From contig JAJDZZ010000012.1 in the NCBI GenBank assembly GCA_022824405.1, positions 43,192 through 107,191 of the forward strand: DNA of 64,000 nucleotides, given 5' to 3'. The notes below the pieces were generated by a model, which made no database searches, had not been told where the DNA came from, and was given only the letters and a program-made list of their open reading frames with translations. Positions 18,159 through 27,188 of this stretch are shown piece after piece (the first letter of the stretch is position 1; each line of letters opens with the position of its first letter). Made by a program: the position numbers and the translations under genes. The DNA is from Opitutales bacterium (GTDB lineage Bacteria > Verrucomicrobiota > Verrucomicrobiia > Opitutales > UBA2995).

Positions 18159-19748
18159 ATGGAGAAATTTTTGGCCTTGATTCCCGTCCCCTCCATGGGA
18201 GCGACTGTCCATGAGCTTACCGTGATCGATCTCCACGTGGAAACGGGCGACGCGGTCGCCAAAGGGCAAACCTGTGCGGAATTCGAAAGCGATAAGTCCG
18301 CTTTCGATTTTGAGGCTCCCTGCGACGGGGTCATAAAAAATATTCTGGTGCGGGCCGGAGATATCGTAGATGCCAATGCCCCGTTTTTGGAAATCGAAAC
18401 CGCCGATGAGACGCAAAAGCATCTCAAGATCGAGGGAGCGGTTCGTCCGGCTCCAACCTCCCAAGCCTGGACCGGGATGAGTCCAGCCGCGCCCGCCCCA
18501 GTCGGGCCGATAACGTCCCCGGCTCCATCCCCCCCCCCTCGACCTGTCCTGAAGCCGGCCGGGGGGCGGAATGGTATCAAATGGACCCCCAAGGCTCTGC
18601 GCATCGCGCGTGAAGCGGGCTTCGATCCCTCGCAGCTAACCTCAATCGATGCAACCGGGCCGGGAGGGCGCGTCTCCGGGGATGACGTGCAAGCCTACAT
18701 TAACAGCCATTCCCAATCGATGACCGAGGCCGCTGCCACCATAGCGCCTGTTTCCGACAACAGCCGACAGACCGTATGTGTTGCCGGTATCGGTTATGCC
18801 GTTCCCGGACGGGTTCGGACCAATGAGGAGATCCTGGAAAGATTTCCCGACAAATCGGCCGACGAGGTCGTAAAAACTACCGGAATTTCATCCCGTTACA
18901 TCGCGGCGGAGGGGGAGGACGTGACTACCTACGCCTCCCGGGCAAGCGAGCATGCCCTGGCCATGGCGGGCATGGACGTTGCCAAAATAGATGGCATTAT
19001 TCTGGCCACCATTATTCCGGATCAACCCGTTCCCAGCGCCGCCAGCGCCTTGGCCAAGCATTTGGGCATTCCTCACGCCTTGGCTTTCGACTTGAATGCG
19101 GCTTGTTCCGGTTGGTTATACGCTTTGGAAATCGGCCGCACTTTCATTTTGTCCGGTAGCGCCCAAAATCTCCTGGTCGTGACGGCCGAATTATTGTCGC
19201 GCATTACCAATTACGAAGACTACAGCACTGCCTTCCTCTTTGGCGATGGAGCCGGGGCCGCTGTTCTCACTGACAGCCCGGGCGGGACCCGGTTGCACCG
19301 TATGGGCCTAAGTGGCGACGCCACCCAATATGAAGCCATTCAACGATTGGGCGGCGGGGCCAAAAAACCCATAGCCCATTCCGGTTGCGACGTGTCGGAT
19401 TTTTACCTCAGCATGAACGGGGCCGCCGTTTTCAAGTATGCCGTGGTCGCTTTTGCCGACATGATCGAACAGACTCTGCAACGAGAAAACCTCGCCGTGG
19501 AGGACGTGTCCTGGGTTGTTCCGCACCAGGCCAATGAGCGCATTCTACGGGCGGTTTCAAAAAGGGTGGGCATTTCCTACGAACGTTTCGTCGTCACCAT
19601 CGGCAAGTATGGAAATACCTCCGCCGCCTCGGTTTCCATGGCCTTGGGTTGGGCCGCGGAAGAGGAAATCTTCCAGAAAGGGGATAAAATCATCTTTTGT
19701 TCCGTGGGAGCGGGCCTCACCTACGCGGGCGGGCTTTTGGTCTGGTAA
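18159..19748 (+). CDS. Fusion of lipoyl domain, E3-binding domain and beta-ketoacyl-ACP synthase III
   Basis: A 529-residue three-part protein. Residues 1-82 form a lipoyl domain with the attachment lysine K46 in FESDKSAFDFEAP. After a Pro/Ala-rich linker (about 95-135), residues 140-182 match the peripheral-subunit (E3/E1) binding domain (TPKALRIAREAGFD, TGPGGRVSGDDV). Residues 203-529 are a FabH-type KAS III with the triad C316 (NAACSG), H456 (VPHQAN) and N486 (GKYGNTS). The E2 acyltransferase core of a 2-oxoacid dehydrogenase is replaced by KAS III. This suggests an acyl-dihydrolipoyl group could prime fatty-acid synthesis directly; the chemistry is inference. No E1 or E3 genes are nearby. 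Confidence 0.85.
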   Translation: MEKFLALIPVPSMGATVHELTVIDLHVETGDAVAKGQTCAEFESDKSAFDFEAPCDGVIKNILVRAGDIVDANAPFLEIETADETQKHLKIEGAVRPAPTSQAWTGMSPAAPAPVGPITSPAPSPPPRPVLKPAGGRNGIKWTPKALRIAREAGFDPSQLTSIDATGPGGRVSGDDVQAYINSHSQSMTEAAATIAPVSDNSRQTVCVAGIGYAVPGRVRTNEEILERFPDKSADEVVKTTGISSRYIAAEGEDVTTYASRASEHALAMAGMDVAKIDGIILATIIPDQPVPSAASALAKHLGIPHALAFDLNAACSGWLYALEIGRTFILSGSAQNLLVVTAELLSRITNYEDYSTAFLFGDGAGAAVLTDSPGGTRLHRMGLSGDATQYEAIQRLGGGAKKPIAHSGCDVSDFYLSMNGAAVFKYAVVAFADMIEQTLQRENLAVEDVSWVVPHQANERILRAVSKRVGISYERFVVTIGKYGNTSAASVSMALGWAAEEEIFQKGDKIIFCSVGAGLTYAGGLLVW

Positions 19749-20461
19749 TCCAGGAATTGGGTGGCCAGAGCCAGGGCGGAAACGGCCGCCGTTTCAGAGC
19801 GCAGGATATGATCCCCCAGGGAAACCCCTACGGCTCCGCTATTGTGCAGAAGTTCGTACTCCTCTGTGGAAAAATCTCCCTCCGGTCCGATGATCAACGC
19901 GCAGGTGGCCGGGCCGGGATCGAGGTTTTGCCAGGGAGTGGGCCTTTCCCGCAGACTGGCCAACAGGGTCAAATCAAAATCGAGGTTTGCGAGAAAACGT
20001 TCCAGCGGAACCGGGGCGGATAGATGTGGGAGCCACCCATTTCCGCTTTGCTTGCAGGCTTCGATACACTGCTGCTTCCATTTGTCCAATTTTCGGGGAA
20101 GGTTCTTCAACCGAACCTGGATTCTTCGGGATATGAGAGGCTGAATCCTGAAGGCGCCCAGTTCCGTGGCCCGGCGCACGATGGAGTCCATGGTTTTTCC
20201 TTTGGTCACGGCCTGGGCCAGGGTGATCTTTGTCCCCTTCCGGACCAGCCGGGCGCAGGTAAGTTTTTTCAGGCGGGAATTGCGATTGTCCGCCTCCACA
20301 ATCCGGCAGGCGCATTCCATCCCCTTCCCGTCGAAGGCGATAGCTTCATCCCCGGAACGGGCACGGTTGGTTGTCACCAGATGGCGCGATTCAAAAGCAT
20401 CGAGCTGAAAGGTTTCCCCCTCCGCGGCCAGGGAAGGGCAATAGGTACGGAAACGAGGCAT
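19721..20461 (-). CDS. rsmE: 16S rRNA m3U1498 methyltransferase
   Basis: A SPOUT-type rRNA methyltransferase. The start at 20461 gives MPRFRTYCPSL; a longer frame is not needed. An N-terminal PUA-like part leads to the SPOUT knot with LIIGPEGDFSTEE and GVSLGDHILRSETAAVSAL, both diagnostic for RsmE. Length 246. It is convergent with the KAS III fusion and overlaps its 3' end by 28 bp. Confidence 0.9.
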   Translation of the reverse strand: MPRFRTYCPSLAAEGETFQLDAFESRHLVTTNRARSGDEAIAFDGKGMECACRIVEADNRNSRLKKLTCARLVRKGTKITLAQAVTKGKTMDSIVRRATELGAFRIQPLISRRIQVRLKNLPRKLDKWKQQCIEACKQSGNGWLPHLSAPVPLERFLANLDFDLTLLASLRERPTPWQNLDPGPATCALIIGPEGDFSTEEYELLHNSGAVGVSLGDHILRSETAAVSALALATQFLDYQTKSPPA

Positions 20462-20548
20462 GCCACACCCTGGCTTCGTTTCACCCCAGATGTCCAGCCC
20501 AGCCACGTCCCATTTATCCAACACAACCGGAATTTACCAAAAGCAAAG

Positions 20549-20570
20549 AAGCTCCGCTTTCGCGGAGCTT
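20549..20570. terminator. Perfect 9-bp-stem hairpin between rsmE and rsmD
   Basis: AAGCTCCGC, a TTTC loop and GCGGAGCTT form a perfect hairpin upstream of rsmE and of rsmD. No strong T-run follows on either side, so it may be a weak terminator or a structural repeat. Confidence 0.45.
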
Positions 20571-20765
20571 CCCTTGCTTAACAAACTACAAACTAGACTG
20601 AAACTATGAACTTTACTCCAAAATAGCCTATGGGCTATGTAACGTATGACGAGAAACCGTCGTGTTCGTTCAAAATTTTTCAGATATCTCCCAAAAAAAT
20701 TATAGCAGAGAGAATATGGCGTTGGACCAAAGGACCCTAGAGTATAATTAAATTGCGATGAATCC

Positions 20766-21329
20766 ATGAGGATTACCGGTGGAAAAGCGAGGGGAATCAT
20801 ATTGGATGCTCCCAGGGACAGGAAAACCCGTCCGGCCACCGACGGCTCGCGGGAAGCTCTCTTCTCCTCCTTGGGGGAATTGCCTTGCGAAACGCGCTTT
20901 CTCGACCTCTTCGCCGGCACCGGATCGTATGGACTGGAAGCATGGAGCCGCGGTTGCAGGGGGGGAGTATTCGTGGAAAAGAAACGGTCGTTGATTCCGT
21001 ATCTCAAAGCCAACATCGGCCGCGTGGGAAAATCGACCGGAATTTCCCCATTGAGAATCCACGTCTTCCAAAGCGACGTTTTCAAATGGCATCCTTCCGA
21101 CCACAATTCGTTTGACTTGATTATTTGCGATCCACCCTACGACAAATTGAAAGATTGGTCGGAACCCCTGTTTGCTTTGATGGGGGAATGGCTTTCCCCC
21201 TTTGGACGCATTGTCCTGGAACAGCCGGCCGATATGGAAGTGTGCCCGGCAGGGTTTGACCGGGTCAAGCGATTGGGCAAGAAAGGGCCTCAATCGCCCT
21301 CCCTGACCATTTGGAAACCGGCTCGATAG
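20766..21329 (+). CDS. rsmD: 16S rRNA m2G966 methyltransferase
   Basis: A 187-residue Rossmann methyltransferase. The RsmD-type start MRITGGKARGIILDAP, the SAM-binding motif DLFAGTGSYGLEA (about 47-59) and the catalytic CDPPYD (about 121-126) are all present. It methylates G966 of 16S rRNA in the small subunit. Confidence 0.92.
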   Translation: MRITGGKARGIILDAPRDRKTRPATDGSREALFSSLGELPCETRFLDLFAGTGSYGLEAWSRGCRGGVFVEKKRSLIPYLKANIGRVGKSTGISPLRIHVFQSDVFKWHPSDHNSFDLIICDPPYDKLKDWSEPLFALMGEWLSPFGRIVLEQPADMEVCPAGFDRVKRLGKKGPQSPSLTIWKPAR

Positions 21330-21368
21330 CTGGGGCCATGCTCTGGAAAAAAGATACCCGGCCTAATC

Positions 21369-21470
21369 GTCCTACCCACGTTATCGGCGCGGCAAGGATG
21401 CCGTCGCCCTACCCACGTTAGGCGTGGCAAGGCCCCAGGTAGGGCAAGAGCATCCTTGCTCTGCCGTTGG
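21369..21470 (+). repeat. REP-like palindromic repeat, copy 3
   Basis: Same element as at 13041, with both CCTACCCACGTTA arms, the CCCCAGGTAGGGCAAGAG segment and CATCCTTGCTCTGCCG. It abuts a broken dehydrogenase fragment. Confidence 0.75.
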
Positions 21471-21473
21471 AAA

Positions 21474-21545
21474 CTCCCATCCCGATAAGCGCCTCTTCGG
21501 TAAGGGCAGCGGAATGGGGGCTGAGGACGACACGTTTTTCCGCCA
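21474..21545 (-). pseudogene. Fragment of a D-2-hydroxyacid dehydrogenase gene
   Basis: On the minus strand the sequence reads VAEKRVVLSPHSAALTEE then ALIGMGVSN. PHSAALTEEAL is the conserved segment around the catalytic His of D-isomer-specific 2-hydroxyacid dehydrogenases (SerA-like). It is cut off downstream by the REP-like element and has no recognisable upstream part. Confidence 0.6.
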
Positions 21546-21874
21546 CTAGCCCGCATTCGGACGCGCAGTAGAAGATTGGGAGATGCCGCATTCGCTCGGT
21601 AAGTGAGATATGCGGGCTAAGAAGTGGCTTTGACCAAGGGGTGGATCGCTCCCGATGTTTTGCGGATGAGTATCGGGAAACTGGGCAATTCCTCCTACGG
21701 TCGTTACCTGGAAACCTTGTTGAATTAAACAGGCCTGTCTGGATTTGCTCTCGCCAAGTTCGCCAAGTGCGCTAGGATCAGAGTCGATTCCTTTAACCGA
21801 AAACAACCAATTGCCAATTCCCCCTTTTCCAAGCATGCGCAAGGCGCTTAGCCTGACTGCAACGCTATAATCGA
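21546..21874. other. Non-coding gap with inverted AGCCCGCAT arms
   Basis: AGCCCGCAT (about 21549) and ATGCGGGCT (about 21612) form an inverted pair about 50 bp apart; GTGAGATATGCGGG resembles the ends of some insertion sequences but no transposase is present. No gene was recognised up to 21874. Confidence 0.35.
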
Positions 21875-22855
21875 GTGTCGGCGCCTAATCCCAACCAATT
21901 GGCTTTCGATAGCCATATCGAGGCCTTTCCATCCGGTCGCGAAAGGCCAGTTTCGGTTTCTCGCACGACCCCTTTTCAATCGATTACAGATCGTGACGGC
22001 CCCCTTGAGTCTCTCCCTGAATCCCTCCTTATACAGGGAAACGCCTACCATGCGCTAGACCTGTTGCCCGAACGAAGCGTTCAGACGGTTGTGACATCTC
22101 CTCCCTATTGGTCGTTACGGGATTACCATATCGACAATCAGATCGGTCGGGACGAATCGCTTGGAGAATATATCGGCAGTCTTGTCGCGGCATTCGACAA
22201 AATCCGGCGGGTTCTGAGAACGGACGGCACCGTGTGGTTAAACGTGGGGGACGCCTACACTTCAGGTAATCGCCGGTATCGCGCTCCCGATAAAAAAAAC
22301 CGGGCTCGTGCAATGTCGGTCCGCCCTCCGACGCCGGTTGGACTGAAACCCAAAGACCTGATCGGTCTTCCGTGGCGTCTCGCCTTTGCCCTGCAAGACG
22401 CGGGTTGGTGGCTTCGGTCGGAAGTAGTCTGGACTAAACCGAACGCTCATCCCGAATCGGTTCGCGACCGCCCAACCAAGGCTCACGAGACTATTTTCCT
22501 GCTTTCAAAAAACCAGGACTATTTTTACGATGTCGATGCGGTGCGTGGGCCTAATGGCCGCCGAATCCGGACCGCGTGGGACATCCCGACGGAACCTCGG
22601 AAACGCTCCTTCGGATCGCTGGACGATCACCCGGCCGTCATGCCGGCAACCCTTGCCCGAAGATGCGTGGAACTTACTTCCAAGGTTGGCAGTGTGGTAT
22701 TGGATCCGTTTGCCGGATCGGGTACGACGTTGCTGGCAGCACACTATCTAAACAGGCGTTGGGTTGGAATCGAGTTGAAACCCGCCTATATCGACTTGAT
22801 AAAACGTAGACTTGAGCGTTTTGACACTCTCGGAACTCAAGAAGCGGCTGGATAA
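21875..22855 (+). CDS. DNA (cytosine-N4) methyltransferase, type II-like
   Basis: A 326-residue beta-class amino-methyltransferase. The catalytic motif IV TSPPYWSLRDY (74-84) has the SPPY form usual for N4-cytosine enzymes, and motif I DPFAGSGTT comes late (about 276-284). The start is GTG (21875); a TTG at 21899 is possible. A TATAAT lies at 21866-21871, only a few bases upstream. Its last 44 bp overlap a frameshifted gene that is probably the matching restriction enzyme. Recognition sequence unknown. Confidence 0.85.
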   Translation: MSAPNPNQLAFDSHIEAFPSGRERPVSVSRTTPFQSITDRDGPLESLPESLLIQGNAYHALDLLPERSVQTVVTSPPYWSLRDYHIDNQIGRDESLGEYIGSLVAAFDKIRRVLRTDGTVWLNVGDAYTSGNRRYRAPDKKNRARAMSVRPPTPVGLKPKDLIGLPWRLAFALQDAGWWLRSEVVWTKPNAHPESVRDRPTKAHETIFLLSKNQDYFYDVDAVRGPNGRRIRTAWDIPTEPRKRSFGSLDDHPAVMPATLARRCVELTSKVGSVVLDPFAGSGTTLLAAHYLNRRWVGIELKPAYIDLIKRRLERFDTLGTQEAAG

Positions 22856-23596
22856 GCTTTCCCCCACGGGTATTCGATTCGTCGCCCAGATGGTCGAATC
22901 CCTTTCTTCTCCTCCACAGGCCCAGGTGCGGGAACCAGGAACTTGGCTTACTCGGGAGTGGATCGAGTATTTTGGCTTGGCACTATCGGTACATCACGGA
23001 ACCACCACGCAACCACCACGCAACCGCTTGCGCAGAAGGGCTTTGAAACAGTCTTCCGGAACGCATGTGAATCCGTCCGATGGGAAATCGAAAAGCCTGC
23101 CTCGGAAACTTGGCGATTTCTCGACCTGGTACTCAAACGACAGAATCGGGCAGAGCAAAAGCTCTCCCTGAAGTCAACGGCCCAAAAACGCCTTTCACCC
23201 CGCACGGTGCATATCTCCAAGCTGACCGAAGCTGCGTGGATACAGGACATGCGTACCGCGCGTGATCGTCGCTCCCAGACGCTCAACTTATTCCGGCAAT
23301 ACGTGCGTGCCGTGGACTCAATCATGATGCTGAGGGCTTTCCGAAGGCCCGATCTGCCTCAGGGGATACCGTCCAGGTATCAACTGATCGAGATCCCAAC
23401 CGAGATATTTCGATCCCTTTTCGATGCCCCAACCCAGGCATTTGGCGCTGACGGACCAACGATAGATTGCTCCTATGGAGGATTTGACGTGGCAGCCAGG
23501 GTGTCCCTGGATCGGTCGGACGCCAAGATCACGGTAAAGGCAATTCAAATCGCCGCATGCACAGAACATGTAATTTGGGAAATCGATAAACAGTAG
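22812..23596 (+). pseudogene. Probable type II restriction endonuclease, frameshifted
   Basis: Two overlapping frames (22812-23171 and 22943-23596) join into one protein of about 257 residues if one unit of an 11-bp tandem duplication at 23001-23022 is removed, giving an uninterrupted TTTQPLAQKGFETVF junction. The start is TTG, overlapping the methyltransferase end, as in many R-M pairs. The reconstructed protein has a plausible D-x(12)-E-x-K nuclease core (FLDLVLKRQNRAEQKLSLKS) followed by an HISKLTEA segment. The endonuclease assignment rests mainly on position and this motif. As sequenced, the gene should not make a full product. Confidence 0.5.
23001..23022 (+). repeat. Exact 11-bp tandem duplication causing frameshift
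   Basis: ACCACCACGCA occurs twice back to back inside the putative restriction gene. 11 is not a multiple of three; removing one copy restores the reading frame. Confidence 0.9.
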
Positions 23597-23702
23597 GTAT
23601 TCCTGTGGCCAGTTGCTGGCATTGATACAAAATTCTCTACAAACCCCCTTTGACCAACCTATTATTCTGAAAACTGTAGACTGAAAGTCCGACGGGCTCC
23701 TG

Positions 23703-23777
23703 GGTTGCCATCGCCCTACCCACGTTAGGCGCGGCAAGGCCCCAGGTAGGGCAAGAGCATCCTTGCTCTGCCGTTGG
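23703..23777 (+). repeat. REP-like palindromic repeat, copy 4
   Basis: Contains the CCTACCCACGTTAGGCG, GCGGCAAGG, CCCCAGGTAGGGCAAGAG and CATCCTTGCTCTGCCG blocks and abuts the 3' end of the coiled-coil secreted protein gene. Confidence 0.75.
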
Positions 23778-23802
23778 AAACTAGCCCTCGAACGGGGTAG
23801 AG

Positions 23803-24594
23803 CTACTGAATCGGTGTGAAATGCAACTCCAAGGCCTGAATGAAGTCCGCATGTCCGAGGTCGATAGATCCTTCCGCGAGAATCTGGTCGGAGAGGAGGA
23901 TGGCATGCCTTCCAATGACGTCGTCATTAAAGAAATCCTCGTCGACCGCCGTGACCTGCAGAACGTCCCCCGCATAGACCGTCAGTACTCGCTGCGACTC
24001 AAAATCCAGCGTTCGCGAATCGCTGTCCAATGTACGGGTTTGGCCATAGATCAGGGCTCGGTTGAAATTACGCTCGCTGACCGCTTTTTGCAATTCCCCC
24101 TGCACGTCGCTCAGGCGATTCTGGAGAGATTGCAGTTGCGCCTCTTCCTCGGCGGTCAAGGGCGGTCCCGGCTCACGCCTGCTCTCCTCTTCCTTTCCGT
24201 TGATCCGTCTCAGTTCCGCCCCGAGCGCTATTGTCATCTCCTCCGCGGTCATCCCAGCCAGTACTGCGCGCGTTTTGAGTTCCGCATCCGTGAGGGGCGG
24301 TCCCGGCTCAATCTTCGATTGCGCTTCCTTTTGCTGGAGCGGACCCGACTGGCTCTTCAACTTTTCGACTTCATCGCGGAACTGGCCGATCCGTTTGTCC
24401 AGAGCATTGATTTTCTTCTCCACGGCCGGGTCCCGACGTTTGACTCTCACCTGGATATCGGCCGAGGATGCGGCGTCCCAGTTCGTTTTACTGACGACGA
24501 GTCGGCCGACTCGAAGCTCATAGCCCTGATTCTGTGCCCAACCCGCAATCGGCAGAAGCAGCACGACAACGCAGGCTGCAATAATGCGCTTCAT
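23803..24594 (-). CDS. Secreted coiled-coil protein of unknown function
   Basis: A 264-residue exported protein. The start at 24594 gives a clean signal peptide (MKRIIAACVVVLLLPIAGWAQ). A long charged helical region (about 60-165), probably coiled coil, contains two EPGPPLT repeats (KIEPGPPLTDAEL and REPGPPLTAEEE). The C-terminal part (about 180-264) looks like a beta domain with VLTVYAGDVLQVTAVDEDFFNDDVIG. No function could be assigned. A paralogous copy with an internal deletion lies at 27189-27550. Confidence 0.6.
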   Translation of the reverse strand: MKRIIAACVVVLLLPIAGWAQNQGYELRVGRLVVSKTNWDAASSADIQVRVKRRDPAVEKKINALDKRIGQFRDEVEKLKSQSGPLQQKEAQSKIEPGPPLTDAELKTRAVLAGMTAEEMTIALGAELRRINGKEEESRREPGPPLTAEEEAQLQSLQNRLSDVQGELQKAVSERNFNRALIYGQTRTLDSDSRTLDFESQRVLTVYAGDVLQVTAVDEDFFNDDVIGRHAILLSDQILAEGSIDLGHADFIQALELHFTPIQ

Positions 24595-24710
24595 CGGGGT
24601 TTTTCTCCTACTCGTCCACGCGTTCCAACCCGGCCCCCGCCGGTTGAATTTATTATTCATTTTCATGCCTTGTACCTGATCATTAATTCAATACCATAAG
24701 AAAGTCTGAT

Positions 24711-24998
24711 TCAAGTGAGAGCTGGGTCGGCCAGCGCATTGGAAACGCCCCTGCTTGTCAGTTCCGGACCGAGCGCCTGGATGAGCACCTGCTGGGAGCC
24801 ATCCCTGATGATAAAACCGCCGATCATGACCTCGTCCCCCGTTCCCACATATGCGCGGGTCGAGATATTGACGAATTCGCTAACCTGCGCCGAGGTCGGC
24901 TGCAATATTCCCAGCAGTCCGGCCAGGATTAGAAGCATCGCGCCCGAGCGGCGGGCCAGAGAGTTACCATTTGTATAAACTGTCTTTTTTTCTTTCAT
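24711..24998 (-). pseudogene. Truncated copy of the RAxGPxL-type secreted protein
   Basis: A 95-residue frame starts MKEKKTVYTNGNSLARR and matches the first 95 residues of the gene at 25054-26448 (signal peptide, FVNISTRA, GDEVMIGGFI, QALGPELTSRGVSNALADP), then stops. It is a truncated tandem duplicate of its neighbour; a short secreted form is the alternative. Confidence 0.6.
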
Positions 24999-25053
24999 AA
25001 ATCAGTTTCCAATTGGTCCGGCCGGCAGGGATCGTTATGCTGGCCGATTGAAT

Positions 25054-26448
25054 TCAGTTTACTGTAATCGTGTTCTCACTGGAGTAATTGCCGCGCCTGC
25101 TGCCGATAGAGATATCCGCCACCAACCGATACTCGCCTGGGGAGGTGGGGTTGTAGGCGCACAATCCTCCTTGCTCCTCGGTGCCGGGGACATCCTCCCA
25201 GGCTGAGGAGGCATTGGCCCTGCGCTGCCACTTGGAACTGTGCGTGGTATAGGTCACGCCATTGATCGTAGTGTTGCTCAGCCGGATACAACCTCCAGCG
25301 CTGAAGAACGAGTATTGAACCCGACCGGCCGAAACACGTAATCCCTCCAGCGGCGTGTAATTGTCCTGTGGAGGAGGTGGCTCGGTTACAGTGACGGTAA
25401 ATGTGAGCGAATCGGTGTCGCCATCGGCATCGGTCACGGTATAGTTCATCGAGTGGGAGCCGGCGGTGGTTGGTGAGCCGGTGAGGCGGCGGGTGGTGGC
25501 GTTGAAGGTCAACCCAGGGACGGAGGGCGAAAGACTGTAGATCAGAGGGCTGTTGCCGCCGCTGGCCTCGGGTAGTGTCAGAGCGCTGATGGTTGTGTCG
25601 ACGGTGTAGGATTGATTGCCCGGCTCGCTTCCGGTAGCGAAACTCGGGGAGGTGTCGGTCCCACCACCGCCCGGCGCCGTGCCTTGCGTGGTTTGAATGA
25701 TCGTTCCGGACGTTACGGCTCGGTTCTCGATCACACAACCGCCGGAATTCTGGCAGGTGTAACGGAAGTTGCCTTCTTCGATGAACCCGCCGTTGTTGAG
25801 CCGAACGGTCGCGTTGCCTCCGGACAAAAGGAACGATCCGCCCGAGGTTACGTCCGGGGTCCAGGAGCCCGTCGGCAGGTCGGACAGGGTGGCGCCGATC
25901 CCGTGGGTTGTTTCCTGGCTGCCGCTAGCAGAATCGATCCTCCACACCTCGACGAGGGCAATCCCGGAGGTTCCATTCTTTCCCTCGACAATGGCGGTGT
26001 AGTTGCCGGGTTCGAGAGTGAGAACGGCAGCAGAGCTGTTGCTATTAGCCGTAAAGGGGAGGGCGGGTCCCCAAATATCGCTTAACAATTGTCCCTGACT
26101 GTCATTCCAATCGTCGTTGAACATCAGTTCCCTGATATTTCCCGGGTCGGTGGTGTCGATGACCCTGAGAACCGGATCGGCCAACGCATTGGAAACGCCC
26201 CTGTTGGCCAGTTCCGGGCCAAGCGCGTGAATGGCCACTTGCCGGGGTCCATCCGCAAGGATAAAACCGCCAATCATGACCTCGTCTCCTGTTTTCACCA
26301 CTGCACGAGTCGAGATATTTACAAATTCGCCATCGGCGGCTGAGGTGAGCTGCGAGACCCCGAGCAGTGCCGCCAGGATCAGTAGCATCGCGGCTGTGCC
26401 GCGGGCCAGGGGGTTTGGGTTTGTATAACCTGTCTTTTTTTCTTTCAT
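25054..26448 (-). CDS. Secreted multidomain protein with Ig-like (He_PIG) domain
   Basis: A 464-residue exported protein. After a signal peptide comes a domain typical of verrucomicrobial and related secreted proteins (FVNISTRAVVKTGDEVMIGG, IHALGPELANRGVSNALADP, NDDWNDSQG, LEPGNYTAIVEG), about residues 35-175. A cadherin-like He_PIG domain follows at about 275-365 (GLTFNATTRRLTGSPTTAG, YTVTDADGDTDSLTFTVTV). The C-terminal domain (370-464) has several Cys and is not recognised. The likely site is the cell surface or medium. Its leader contains a 41-nt palindrome. Confidence 0.7.
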   Translation of the reverse strand: MKEKKTGYTNPNPLARGTAAMLLILAALLGVSQLTSAADGEFVNISTRAVVKTGDEVMIGGFILADGPRQVAIHALGPELANRGVSNALADPVLRVIDTTDPGNIRELMFNDDWNDSQGQLLSDIWGPALPFTANSNSSAAVLTLEPGNYTAIVEGKNGTSGIALVEVWRIDSASGSQETTHGIGATLSDLPTGSWTPDVTSGGSFLLSGGNATVRLNNGGFIEEGNFRYTCQNSGGCVIENRAVTSGTIIQTTQGTAPGGGGTDTSPSFATGSEPGNQSYTVDTTISALTLPEASGGNSPLIYSLSPSVPGLTFNATTRRLTGSPTTAGSHSMNYTVTDADGDTDSLTFTVTVTEPPPPQDNYTPLEGLRVSAGRVQYSFFSAGGCIRLSNTTINGVTYTTHSSKWQRRANASSAWEDVPGTEEQGGLCAYNPTSPGEYRLVADISIGSRRGNYSSENTITVN

Positions 26449-26464
26449 AATTTAGTTTCCAATT

Positions 26465-26505
26465 GGTCCGGCCAGGCAGGGAAAATCGTACCGCCCGGCC
26501 GGACC
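26465..26505 (-). promoter_or_regulatory. 41-nt palindrome upstream of the secreted protein gene
   Basis: GGTCCGGCC and GGCCGGACC arms bound a short spacer; the same 41-nt layout recurs at 31995-32035, and a decayed copy is at about 25015-25045. Located 17 bp from the start codon, it would sit in the leader. Confidence 0.55.
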
Positions 26506-26689
26506 CATGTTATTTATATTCCACTATAAAATTGGAGCCGGGGCTTCCTGCCCTCCCTCCATTCACAGATTGATCGGAATGGATTCCTTTGGAGACCCCT
26601 GCACAAAAAGGACCTTGAAACGGAAAGCCGGATCGGACCCCGCCTTCGGACCGACTAAAATGACAGGAATCCGGAGGCTTATTATTTTG

Positions 26690-26880
26690 CGGAGAAAATA
26701 AGGCGAAGCCCCGCCGCAAAACATGGCCTTGGCCAAAGGCCACGCGCCGAAACACAGGTGCAGTGGGGAGCAATTTTTCGACGTCGAACACAAGAAAAAC
26801 GGAAGTCCTTATATAAGAACAAACCCCGGCGCGGCCAAATCACCTAAAAGAAAATTCGTCTAAGGGGCATTTTTCAGAAT
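26690..26880 (-). repeat. Dispersed ~180-bp repeat, copy A
   Basis: Shares long blocks with copies B (27932-28130) and C (32173-32345): CCGCAAAACATGGC, a hairpin GGCCTTGGCCAAAGGCC, CCGAAACACA, TCGAACACA and the 39-bp core AACAAACCCC...AAAAGAAAATT (26818-26856). The core also occurs alone as copy D. Confidence 0.8.
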
Positions 26881-27079
26881 TGAAGGGAGAAGGATGCGCC
26901 AAAAGCTTGTGAACGCATGAGGCAAAGACCTGCAGGCCCTCGGCAGAAGAGGAGTGAAAAGGCAGGAAGAATGGGGAAGAAGGTTAACCGCAGAGGACGC
27001 AGATCAGCGCAGATTAGATGCTGAGAGAACAGAAACCAGAGAGGCCACGGAGAGCACAGAGAAGGGTGGAGGGGCTGAG

Positions 27080-27162
27080 GCGCGGCAAGGATGCCGTCGC
27101 CCTACCCACGTTAGGCGTGGCAAGGCCCCAGGTAGGGCAAGAGCATCCTTGCTCTGCCGTTG
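27080..27162 (+). repeat. REP-like palindromic repeat, copy 5
   Basis: Full-length member with both CGCGGCAAGGATGC and CATCCTTGCTCTGCCG arms. It sits 3' of the deleted coiled-coil gene just as copy 4 sits 3' of the intact one. Confidence 0.75.
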
Positions 27163-27188
27163 GAAACTAACTCTCGAACGGGTCAAGG

